Assembly (NCBI GenBank): GCA_937983475.1
Contig: CALJZV010000046.1
Span: forward strand, 1 to 6,255
Length of the DNA: 6,255 bases
Direction: 5' to 3'
Source of the DNA: an uncultured Verrucomicrobiales bacterium
GTDB taxonomy: Bacteria; Verrucomicrobiota; Verrucomicrobiia; Limisphaerales; JACDHS01
The stretch's first letter is position 1, and each line of letters begins with the position of its first letter. Below the pieces are notes generated by a model. It was given only the letters and a program-made list of their open reading frames with translations. It ran no database searches and had not been told where the DNA came from. The translations under genes and the position numbers were made by a program. Positions 1-5,762 of the stretch are shown piece by piece.

Positions 1-2
1 CG

Positions 3-2081
3 CTATTCCCCGGCGCCATATTTTTTATAAAGGTCGGCGATGCCCGCCACCCGTTCGTTGCCTTCATGGAAAATGAAGCGGTATTTGAACGTGGCGCTTT
101 TTCCGGCCGGGATGGTGAAGTCGCCCGCGCCCTTGGGCTGCTTCTCAAAGTCGTGCGCGCCGAACGGATTGGCCGCGAAGAGCCCGTAGTCCCGCGCGTG
201 CCACCAGGTGGGATGCCGCGGGTTCTGCGGATGATCAAAAATCGCGATGCCCATCAGTTTGCCGTCGGCCAGCCCGTGGTAATCGACCCACGCGGCGCGC
301 TTGCCCCACGCCTCGGCGTCGCGGACGCCGGTGCTCATGACAACGCTGCCGGGGGGCATGTCCTTGGGATGATGCGCGTTGGGTTTCAGGCGCATGGTTT
401 CGGCGATGCGAATGGCCATGGTGCCCTCCTTGCTGTCGCCAAAGGTCACCGGGGTGTCATGCGCCTGAAGGGTGATTTCAAAATCCAGGATGCGCGGGCT
501 GTCGCCGCCATGCACACGGATGACCCGGCCGTCGGTGCAGATGAGCCTGCCGTCGGGCGCGACCCAGCGGTTGCGCGCCTTGATGACGCCGGCCTTGCCG
601 GAGTCGATCTCCAAAAACTTGTCGTGAACGATCCGGCCGTGGCTCTTGTGCTCCGCCCAGAAATCCACGCCGTTGACCGGCCCGTGGCCGAACCAAAGCG
701 AGCGGTGATGGGGATGGTCGCGCTCTTCGCCCGCCTTTTCCGCCATGGGAAACCGGCGGGTCATTTCCTTGCCGCCCGGCCCAAGGACGGGAAAGAGAAA
801 CGGCCGGGGCACATCCACGTAGTGGTATTCGGTAAAAAGCCTGCCGCCGATGTCCACGCGCACCGTGTCGCCCATCTTGCGCACCGTGACGGCGTCGTGC
901 GCCCGCTCAGGCTCGCCCAGAATTTCAATGTCCTTGAAATACACCTCCACGTCCTGGCCGCCGTGAAGCTGAAGCGCCAGATGACCCACGGCGCGGCCGG
1001 GATCGTCGCGCAGCTCGGCGGTCTTGTGGCCGTTGACATTCACAACAATCCGGCCGCCGTGCGCGGAGACGGTCATCGTGTTCCACTCGCCGGGTTTGAG
1101 CCACTTCTTGACCGCTTCGGGCTCGGGCTGGGCGACCCATTTGCGCCCGTGGGTTTCATACAGGCCGCCCGTGTCCTTCTGCGGGTCAATCTCCGCCTGG
1201 AATCCCGAGACGCCGCTGGCGCCGGCCTTGTCCACGCGAAAATAAAACCCGCTGTTGCCCGTCACCGTTTTGAACTTCAACCGCGCGGTGAAGTCCTTGA
1301 ACTGCTTGTCGCTGATCAGGTGTCCGAACTCTTTTTCATCCGCGCCATGGCGTCCGGCAATGACGCCGTTGTCCACCGACCACGAGCCTTTGCCGATGGG
1401 GTGCCACCCTTCGAGGGCTTTGCCGTTCCACAGCGGCTTCCACTGGCGGCGGCCCAAATCGGCCACGCGGATGTTGCGGAAGTTGACGCGGGCGTTTTTG
1501 CCCGAATGGGTTTGCAGCGCGATGACGCCCTCGATGTCCATGGAATCCACGTAATCGGCCACCGGCACGCCGTTGACCCACGAGCGAATCGAATCGCCGA
1601 CGCACAGGATGCGGTAATGGTTCCACTCGTTGGTCTTGAACGCGGCGCGGGCCGGCTCGTTGCCAACCAGGTTTTGCAGCCAGGCGCGGCGCCCCTGCTC
1701 GTAGAGCCCGCCCGACCAGGCGCGCGGTGTGGGGTCCACTTCGATCTGGTAGCCGACCATGGTGTCCTTGGCGTCAATGTGGCTGCGGATCTGGATGCCC
1801 GAGTTGCCGCTCTCGATGTTCACCTCCAGCTCGAGCAGGAAATCGCCGTAGGTGCGCTCGGTGCAGAGCCAGCCGTGGCCGCCCTTGCCGGTCCTGCCGG
1901 TGATGACGCCGTCGTGGATTTCCCAGATGGCCTCGCCGCGCTCGACCCAGCCGTCAAAGGTTTTGCCGTCAAAGATGGGCTTGGGTTCCGCCGCGGGATT
2001 TGCCGCGAAGCCCGGCGTGGCCGTCAATAAAATGAAGCACCATAGCAGCCGCCGGATTGAAAGACACTTTCTTGAATTCAT
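3..2081 (-). CDS. Secreted DUF1080-DUF1080-DUF6807 protein, putative glycoside-active enzyme
   Basis: This is a predicted exported protein of 692 residues. Residues 1-27 look like a Sec signal peptide: basic start (RKCLSIRR), hydrophobic core (LLWCFILLT) and a small-residue end (GFAA). Residues about 35-208 and 215-389 are two tandem DUF1080 domains (3-keto-disaccharide hydrolase family, concanavalin-like fold). Each begins with a 'FDGK..DGW' or 'WNGK.LEGW' motif and carries 'SGNSGIQIRS' or 'TGNSGFYFR' followed by 'GGLYE'. Residues about 395-690 match DUF6807 (often labelled PmoA family), with the hallmark DHPHHRSLWFGHG..NGVDFW near 455-475. The ATG at 2081 is chosen because it starts the signal peptide; an upstream TTG at 2153 would put 24 polar residues ahead of it. 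No clear Shine-Dalgarno is seen. The stop (TAG) is at 3-5. Domain families are fairly sure; the substrate is unknown. Sugar breakdown is inferred from the families. Confidence 0.9.
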   Translation of the reverse strand: MNSRKCLSIRRLLWCFILLTATPGFAANPAAEPKPIFDGKTFDGWVERGEAIWEIHDGVITGRTGKGGHGWLCTERTYGDFLLELEVNIESGNSGIQIRSHIDAKDTMVGYQIEVDPTPRAWSGGLYEQGRRAWLQNLVGNEPARAAFKTNEWNHYRILCVGDSIRSWVNGVPVADYVDSMDIEGVIALQTHSGKNARVNFRNIRVADLGRRQWKPLWNGKALEGWHPIGKGSWSVDNGVIAGRHGADEKEFGHLISDKQFKDFTARLKFKTVTGNSGFYFRVDKAGASGVSGFQAEIDPQKDTGGLYETHGRKWVAQPEPEAVKKWLKPGEWNTMTVSAHGGRIVVNVNGHKTAELRDDPGRAVGHLALQLHGGQDVEVYFKDIEILGEPERAHDAVTVRKMGDTVRVDIGGRLFTEYHYVDVPRPFLFPVLGPGGKEMTRRFPMAEKAGEERDHPHHRSLWFGHGPVNGVDFWAEHKSHGRIVHDKFLEIDSGKAGVIKARNRWVAPDGRLICTDGRVIRVHGGDSPRILDFEITLQAHDTPVTFGDSKEGTMAIRIAETMRLKPNAHHPKDMPPGSVVMSTGVRDAEAWGKRAAWVDYHGLADGKLMGIAIFDHPQNPRHPTWWHARDYGLFAANPFGAHDFEKQPKGAGDFTIPAGKSATFKYRFIFHEGNERVAGIADLYKKYGAGE

Positions 2082-2541
2082 GGAGCGGAAGTCTTGGGAA
2101 AAATCGTTTTCCTGACGAGCGGAAAAATGGGGCTTCAACTTCGCCGAAGGCAACTATTTCCGAAAACCGCCTTGCCGCGTTTTTCCGCGTTCGATTCTCT
2201 TGCGTTCAGCTTTTCCCTGAAAATGGCAACCGCGCGGAAAACAATGGCAAAAAAAAACAGCGCAAGAGACCAGAGCAACCATGGCATTCATATACATCGC
2301 GCCCCTCCCCAATTGCACAGCCTCCAAAGGGGGAAAGGCTGTTGCGCCTTCGAGCCGCATTTCACAACTGCTGTGTTTCTACGAGTTCAGGCTGGAAAAG
2401 ATCGTGATAGTTGCCTGCGGCACTGAGGAAAACGCCTTTAGCTTGGAATCCATACTTCACAAAGCATGTGGCGATCAACGAGTGATTCAGCCGTTCGAGG
2501 GCGGAACGGAGTTTTTTGCCTACCCACTGTTTGAAGAGGTC
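2082..2541. other. Divergent intergenic stretch without a convincing gene
   Basis: This gap separates the minus-strand secreted protein from the plus-strand regulator genes, so it should hold both promoters; I could not pick a confident -35/-10 pair for either. It contains a run of nine A (2249-2257). The plus-strand reading frame of the downstream XRE gene stays open back to an ATG at 2281. From 2281 to 2403 its base use by codon position does not look coding. From 2404 (a possible GTG start) to 2541 the second position is GC-poor, as in real genes. A minus-strand frame covers 2362-2814, codon-aligned with the plus frame, so composition alone cannot separate them here. Confidence 0.4.
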
Positions 2542-2877
2542 ATGAACATCGTTGGTGCCGTCTGCCGGATGCGAAACTATAAGCAAGTTCCGTTCGTAAG
2601 AGCCCCCGTGGAGAATCCGATCGACGAAACGGAACTCATCGTTCGGTCGTTTGCTGCCAAAGTGTGTGCCAGACGCTTGGAGATGAATCTGCGACAGGTG
2701 GATGTGGCCAGAATCGCGGTGGTGGGCAAGCGGACGATCGAGAGAATCGAGAGCAAGGGGCAGGCGACCTTTCACAATCTCGTCTCTGTTCTCCGGGCTT
2801 TGAATCTCGAACACCTGCTGGCCCGGCTTGATATGGGCGAATCGCTTCGGGAGAGGTCGAGAATTCCTCGCAAGTAA
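2542..2877 (+). CDS. XRE-family helix-turn-helix protein, HipB-like paralogue without tail
   Basis: A small DNA-binding protein, 111 residues from the ATG at 2542. Residues about 43-85 form a Cro/C1-type helix-turn-helix: ARRLEMNLRQVDVAR, then VGKRTIERIES, then LVSVLRALNLEHLLARL. This aligns by eye with the HipB-like protein 90 bp downstream (RLRLERNLTQSQLAR, ISKPTLQRLES, LRVCRTLGLLERFEALI), so the two look paralogous. It stops soon after the domain (ERSRIPRK) and has no counterpart of the neighbour's basic stretch and WTWGDES end. The start is uncertain: ATG 2281, GTG 2404, ATG 2569 and GTG 2608 are in the same frame. GTG 2608 would give the length most like a HipB; the GAGG before 2542 is only 2 nt from the start. 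The strand is supported by the helix-turn-helix match and GC-rich third positions in that part. It may be a second regulator of the hip locus or a decaying duplicate. Confidence 0.65.
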   Translation: MNIVGAVCRMRNYKQVPFVRAPVENPIDETELIVRSFAAKVCARRLEMNLRQVDVARIAVVGKRTIERIESKGQATFHNLVSVLRALNLEHLLARLDMGESLRERSRIPRK

Positions 2878-2905
2878 GCGCGAAGAAGAAAAAGTCCAGC
2901 ATCAA

Positions 2906-2923
2906 TGCATCATTAATGATGCA
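2906..2923. promoter_or_regulatory. Perfect 18-bp palindrome, candidate HipB operator O1
   Basis: TGCATCATTAATGATGCA reads identically on both strands. It lies 43 bp before the hipB-like start codon, in the AT-rich gap after the XRE gene. The core GCATC-N6-GATGC recurs at 2948-2963. HipB antitoxins bind inverted repeats ahead of their own operon (in E. coli TATCC-N8-GGATA), so autorepression by the downstream antitoxin is the natural reading. Binding is inferred. Confidence 0.6.
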
Positions 2924-2928
2924 AAACA

Positions 2929-2957
2929 TTGCATATTCCGCCTTTTGGCATCATATT
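2929..2957 (+). promoter_or_regulatory. Possible hip promoter between and over the operators
   Basis: TTGCAT (2929-2934), a 17-bp spacer and CATATT (2952-2957) form a weak sigma-70-like pair, with 3/6 and 4/6 matches to consensus. The -10 lies inside the second inverted repeat, so a bound repressor would block it. Transcription would begin close to the ATG at 2967, giving a very short or leaderless mRNA, which agrees with the absence of a Shine-Dalgarno. Another CATATT at 2932-2937 could be the -10 of an earlier start. Confidence 0.3.
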
Positions 2958-2963
2958 CGATGC
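2948..2963. promoter_or_regulatory. Inverted repeat, candidate HipB operator O2
   Basis: GCATCATATTCGATGC has perfect 5-bp arms (GCATC and GATGC) around a 6-bp centre. It has the same arms and spacing as the core of the palindrome at 2906-2923. Its centre is 41 bp from that one, about four helical turns, so two dimers would sit on the same DNA face. It ends 3 bp before the hipB start codon. Confidence 0.55.
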
Positions 2964-2966
2964 GTT

Positions 2967-3320
2967 ATGAAAATAGACTTAAACACCACCGATGATGCCG
3001 TGTTGGCTGAGTTTGGCAAACGCCTGGCAAGGTTGCGCTTGGAACGAAACCTTACCCAAAGCCAACTCGCACGCGAGGCGGGAATTTCGAAGCCTACATT
3101 GCAGCGGTTGGAATCCGGGGCCGTGGCCACGCAGTTGTCGGGTTTCCTCCGGGTGTGCCGGACGCTCGGCTTGCTGGAGCGTTTCGAGGCCCTCATACCG
3201 GAGGCGATGTCCAGTCCCATGGAGCAATTGAAACGGCAGAGCCGGAAACGCCAGCGCGCCTCGGGCAAAAAGGCGGCACCCGCAAAGACAAAAAAATGGA
3301 CGTGGGGTGACGAGTCATGA
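2967..3320 (+). CDS. hipB: HipB-like antitoxin, XRE-family transcriptional regulator
   Basis: A 117-residue antitoxin and autorepressor for the kinase encoded directly downstream. Residues about 16-75 are a Cro/C1 helix-turn-helix: GKRLARLRLERNLTQ, second helix QSQLAREAG, recognition helix SKPTLQRLESG, then a hydrophobic helix pair (FLRVCRTLGLLERFEALI). Residues 89-110 are strongly basic, and the protein ends in WTWGDES, an end I associate with HipA-partner antitoxins; such tails usually contact the toxin. The ATG at 2967 is preferred over an in-frame ATG at 2916: the longer form would translate across both operator palindromes, and its extra 17 residues look unlike the family. There is no Shine-Dalgarno. 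The stop overlaps the kinase start (ATGA, 3317-3320), so the two are one transcriptional unit and probably translationally coupled. The symbol reflects family and position; sequence similarity to E. coli HipB is low. Confidence 0.88.
   Translation: MKIDLNTTDDAVLAEFGKRLARLRLERNLTQSQLAREAGISKPTLQRLESGAVATQLSGFLRVCRTLGLLERFEALIPEAMSSPMEQLKRQSRKRQRASGKKAAPAKTKKWTWGDES
3304..3310 (+). promoter_or_regulatory. Shine-Dalgarno-like site for the HipA kinase
   Basis: GGGGTGA lies 6 nt before the ATG at 3317, inside the last codons of the antitoxin gene. It is the clearest ribosome-binding site in the window and supports that start. Reinitiation after antitoxin translation is also likely because of the ATGA overlap. 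Confidence 0.5.
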
Positions 3321-4621
3321 TCGCGGAGGTGCAGCTTTGGGGCCGGACAATCGGCGCGGTTGCGCTGGAGGAAGGGCGCGACGTGGCGGCGTTCCAATTT
3401 GACCGGGAGTTTGCCGCGAGCGGCATCGAGCTGTCGCCACTGGTGATGCCATTGAGCGAGCAGGTTTACCAATTCCCGGCGCTGCCGCGGAACACCTTTC
3501 ACGGTCTGCCGGGATTGCTGGCGGATTCGCTGCCGGACAGGTTTGGCAACGCGCTGATTGACGCCTGGCTGGCGACGCAGGGGCGCACGGCGGCCAGTTT
3601 CAATGCGGTGGAGCGGCTATGCTACACGGGCGCGCGAGGCATGGGCGCACTGGAGTTTGCGCCGGCCCTGGGGCCAAAGCCGGGCAAGGCGACCAAGATC
3701 GAAGTGGACGCGCTGGTGCGCCTGGCGGGCGAGGTGTTGACGCATCGCGGCGATTTGCAGGGGCATTTTCACGAAGCCGGAAAAGAAAAGGCGCTGCGCG
3801 ACATCCTGCGCGTGGGCACGTCCGCTGGCGGCGCGCGAGCCAAGGCGGTGATCGCGTGGAACCCGAACACCAACGAGGTGCGCTCGGGACAGGTCAAGGC
3901 GGGCGAGGGGTTCGAGTATTGGCTGCTGAAATTCGACGGCGTGGCGGGCAACAAGGACAAGGAGCTGGAGGATCCGAAAGGCTATGGGGCCATCGAGTAT
4001 GCCTATCACCTGATGGCCAGGGCGGCGGGCATCACGATGGCCGAGTGCCGGTTGATGGAGGAGGGCGGGCGGCGGCATTTCATGACGCGGCGGTTCGACC
4101 GGTTGACCCACGGCGAAAAGTTGCACATGCAATCACTCTGCGCGTTGGCGCATTTCGATTTCAACCAAGCCGGGGCCTATTCCTACGAGCAAGCCCTGAT
4201 GACGATCCGCCAGCTCAAGCTGCCAATGGCGGCAATCGAGGAGCAGTTTCGCCGGATGGTTTTCAATATCGTCGCGCGAAATCAGGACGACCACGTGAAA
4301 AACATCGCCTTCCTGATGAACAAGCAGGGCGAGTGGACGCTCGCGCCCGCCTTCGACGTGACCTACAGCTACAATCCCTCGGGTTCATGGACCGCCACGC
4401 ATCAGATGACGCTGAACGGGAAACGGGACGGCTTCACCCTGGAGGATTTTGAGGCGTGCGCGAAGACCGCGCTGATGAAGAGGGGCCGCGCCGCGCTGAT
4501 CCTCGAAGAGGTGCTGGCATCTGTGAAGCGTTGGCCGAAGTTCGCCGCGCAGGCGAAACTTTCCGACGAGTGGCGGGACACGATTCAGAAAACACACCGG
4601 CTGACTTTTCCAAAGGCATGA
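3317..4621 (+). CDS. hipA: HipA-family toxin, serine/threonine kinase
   Basis: A full-length (434 residues) HipA-like kinase, the toxin of the pair. E. coli HipA phosphorylates glutamyl-tRNA synthetase and causes growth arrest; the target here is unknown. Residues about 1-115 are the N-terminal HipA domain (VQLWGRTIGAVAL, FHGLPGLLADSLPDRFGNALI, YTGARGMGALEF). The kinase core follows: glycine-rich loop GTSAGGARAKA at 167-177, in which Ser169 aligns by eye with E. coli autophosphorylated Ser150; YWLLKFDG at 201-208, with Lys205 the likely ATP-binding lysine; catalytic loop NQDDHVKN at 322-329 (Asp324 and Asn329 match Asp309 and Asn314); and metal-binding LAPAFDVTYS at 342-351 (Asp347 matches Asp332). 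No key residue is missing, so the enzyme is predicted to be active. It is not the split HipS/HipT type, because the N-terminal domain and kinase core are in one chain. The next gene starts 156 bp downstream and is probably a separate unit. Confidence 0.93.
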   Translation: MIAEVQLWGRTIGAVALEEGRDVAAFQFDREFAASGIELSPLVMPLSEQVYQFPALPRNTFHGLPGLLADSLPDRFGNALIDAWLATQGRTAASFNAVERLCYTGARGMGALEFAPALGPKPGKATKIEVDALVRLAGEVLTHRGDLQGHFHEAGKEKALRDILRVGTSAGGARAKAVIAWNPNTNEVRSGQVKAGEGFEYWLLKFDGVAGNKDKELEDPKGYGAIEYAYHLMARAAGITMAECRLMEEGGRRHFMTRRFDRLTHGEKLHMQSLCALAHFDFNQAGAYSYEQALMTIRQLKLPMAAIEEQFRRMVFNIVARNQDDHVKNIAFLMNKQGEWTLAPAFDVTYSYNPSGSWTATHQMTLNGKRDGFTLEDFEACAKTALMKRGRAALILEEVLASVKRWPKFAAQAKLSDEWRDTIQKTHRLTFPKA

Positions 4622-4647
4622 GCCCCGCCGAATCCAACGGCAACGAT

Positions 4648-4683
4648 GCCGCTGTAGCGGCGATCTGTGACCGTCGCACTCCG
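4648..4683. repeat. REP-like imperfect palindrome in the gap after hipA
   Basis: The arms GCGGCGATC (4657-4665) and GACCGTCGC (4669-4677) flank a TGT loop and pair at 7 of 9 positions, or 8 with one G-U pair. A second small hairpin overlaps it: GCCGC (4648-4652) and GCGGC (4657-4661) around TGTA. There is no T-run, so it is a poor intrinsic terminator. A compact GC-rich palindrome in an intergenic gap is typical of dispersed REP-type repeats. I have an impression of 'GCGGCGGTCTGTGACCGCCG'-like elements in verrucomicrobial genomes, but copy number cannot be seen from one window. Confidence 0.4.
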
Positions 4684-4777
4684 TAAGTCGGCGATGCTTG
4701 TTTCTTGTGTGGCGGCAAGGCAGGGGCCGTCTTACTTTCCCAGGGTATCGCGGTTGCGTTGCCGGGAATGGACAACA

Positions 4778-5236
4778 ATGAAGGTTCATGAATTCAGAAC
4801 GGAAACGTGGTTGCCGCTCGCGCCGGAAGCGTTGTTTCCCTTTTTTGCCGATGCCGCCAACCTCGATGCCCTGACGCCGCCATGGCTGCATTTCCGCATC
4901 GTCACACCGCCGCCGATCGTGCTGCGCGAAGGGGCCTTGATCGATTACCGGCTTCGGGTGCGCGGCCTGCCGCTGCGCTGGCGCACCCGCATCAATGAAT
5001 GGAACCCGCCGCACACATTCGTGGATGAACAGGTTCGTGGTCCGTATCGGCTCTGGATTCACGTGCATCTGTTTGAAGCGCACGACGGCGGCACGCTGGC
5101 CACCGACCATGTGCGCTACGCGGTGCCGTTTGATTTCCTGGTGCATCGCTGGCTTGTGCGCATGGATGTCGAATCCATCTTTCAATACCGGGCTGAGGCC
5201 TTGCGGAAACGCTTCCCCGGGCCACATTCAGTTTGA
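4778..5236 (+). CDS. SRPBCC-fold ligand-binding protein
   Basis: A 152-residue cytoplasmic protein of the SRPBCC (START/Bet v1-like) superfamily, which binds hydrophobic ligands in a deep pocket. The motifs are those of the subfamily often mislabelled 'CDP-paratose 2-epimerase': NLDALTPPWLHFRIVTPPPI at 28-47, GALIDYRLRVRGLPLRWRTRI at 52-72, W..PHTFVDEQ..GPY..W.H.H.FE through about residue 100, then GGTLATDHVRYAVPF and a C-terminal helix (VESIFQYRAEALRKRF). The ATG at 4778 is chosen because the family N-terminus (MKVHEFRTETWLPL) begins there. The frame is open back to 4667, but that part reads through the intergenic repeat. There is no clear Shine-Dalgarno. Its stop overlaps the tspO start by one base (TGATG, 5234-5238), implying joint translation. 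The ligand is unknown; a lipid, isoprenoid or tetrapyrrole would fit the TspO partner, but this is inference. Confidence 0.85.
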   Translation: MKVHEFRTETWLPLAPEALFPFFADAANLDALTPPWLHFRIVTPPPIVLREGALIDYRLRVRGLPLRWRTRINEWNPPHTFVDEQVRGPYRLWIHVHLFEAHDGGTLATDHVRYAVPFDFLVHRWLVRMDVESIFQYRAEALRKRFPGPHSV

Positions 5237-5730
5237 TGACGCCATCCACCCTTCAACCGAAGCGGCCTGTCGGCAATTGGCTCGCGTTGGCGGGCTGGTT
5301 GCTGGCCTGCTTTGCGGCGTCGTCGCTCGGGGCGTTCTTCGGGCCGGGCGAGTGGTATGCGTCCCTGCGCAAACCGGCGTGGAACCCGCCGGGGTGGGTG
5401 TTCGGCCCGGTCTGGACGGTGCTTTACACGATGATGGCGGTGTCGGCCTGGCTGGTGTGGCGGCAGGGCGGATGGAGCCGGCAGCGCAAACCCCTGTTGA
5501 TTTTCCTCGGGCAACTGGCGCTCAACGCGCTTTGGACGCCGCTGTTCTTTGGGTTGCATCGGCCGGGCCTGGCGTTTGGAGAAATTATACTGCTCTGGCT
5601 GGCGATTCTGGCAACGTGGCGGGCGTTTCGTTTGGTGCATCGCGGCGCGGCATGGCTGCTTGTGCCGTATCTGGCGTGGGTGAGTTTTGCCGCCGCGCTG
5701 AATTTCACCCTGTGGCGCATGAATGCTTGA
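5236..5730 (+). CDS. tspO: TspO/MBR family tryptophan-rich membrane protein
   Basis: A 164-residue integral membrane protein of the TspO/peripheral benzodiazepine receptor family, with five predicted transmembrane helices at about 12-34, 55-77, 86-106, 110-131 and 136-158. The family signature is clear: WYASLRKPAWNPPGWVFGPVWTVLY at 40-64 (joined here from two adjacent motifs), QLALNALWTPLFFG at 93-106, and PYLAWVSFAAALN followed by LWRMN at 144-163. Length is normal for bacteria. Bacterial TspO proteins bind porphyrins and affect tetrapyrrole or stress regulation; in Rhodobacter TspO is an oxygen-dependent regulator of photosynthesis genes. The ATG at 5236 shares its A with the TGA of the SRPBCC gene, so translation is probably coupled. 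A TTG one codon earlier is less likely. No separate ribosome-binding site is seen. Confidence 0.93.
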   Translation: MTPSTLQPKRPVGNWLALAGWLLACFAASSLGAFFGPGEWYASLRKPAWNPPGWVFGPVWTVLYTMMAVSAWLVWRQGGWSRQRKPLLIFLGQLALNALWTPLFFGLHRPGLAFGEIILLWLAILATWRAFRLVHRGAAWLLVPYLAWVSFAAALNFTLWRMNA

Positions 5731-5762
5731 GCCGGTAACGATCGCACGCAGTACCCGTGCCG

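Noticed and set aside
66..2030. A 654-codon plus-strand open frame antisense to the secreted DUF1080 protein
   Set aside because: It is a shadow frame caused by high GC at codon ends. Its translation is rich in Ala, Val, His and Arg without any domain, while the minus strand carries a signal peptide and three recognisable domains.
2082..2153. N-terminal extension of the secreted protein to a TTG start at 2153
   Set aside because: It would place 24 polar, charged residues before a clear signal peptide, with no ribosome-binding site.
2916..2966. Upstream ATG start for the HipB-like antitoxin
   Set aside because: The added residues (MMQNIAYSAFWHHIRCV) are unlike the family, and the coding region would cover the operator repeats and promoter.
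3619..4452. A 277-codon plus-strand frame inside hipA
   Set aside because: It lies wholly within the hipA kinase in another frame and shows only Gly/Arg-rich low-complexity translation.
4648..4661. Intrinsic terminator for hipA
   Set aside because: The GCCGC-TGTA-GCGGC stem is only 5 bp and is not followed by a run of T.
4385..5227. A 280-codon minus-strand frame across the end of hipA and the SRPBCC gene
   Set aside because: It spans two well-supported plus-strand genes and the gap between them, and matches no known domain.
4995..5738. A 247-codon plus-strand frame overlapping SRPBCC and tspO
   Set aside because: It is out of frame with both, and its translation loses the strong SRPBCC and TspO motifs.
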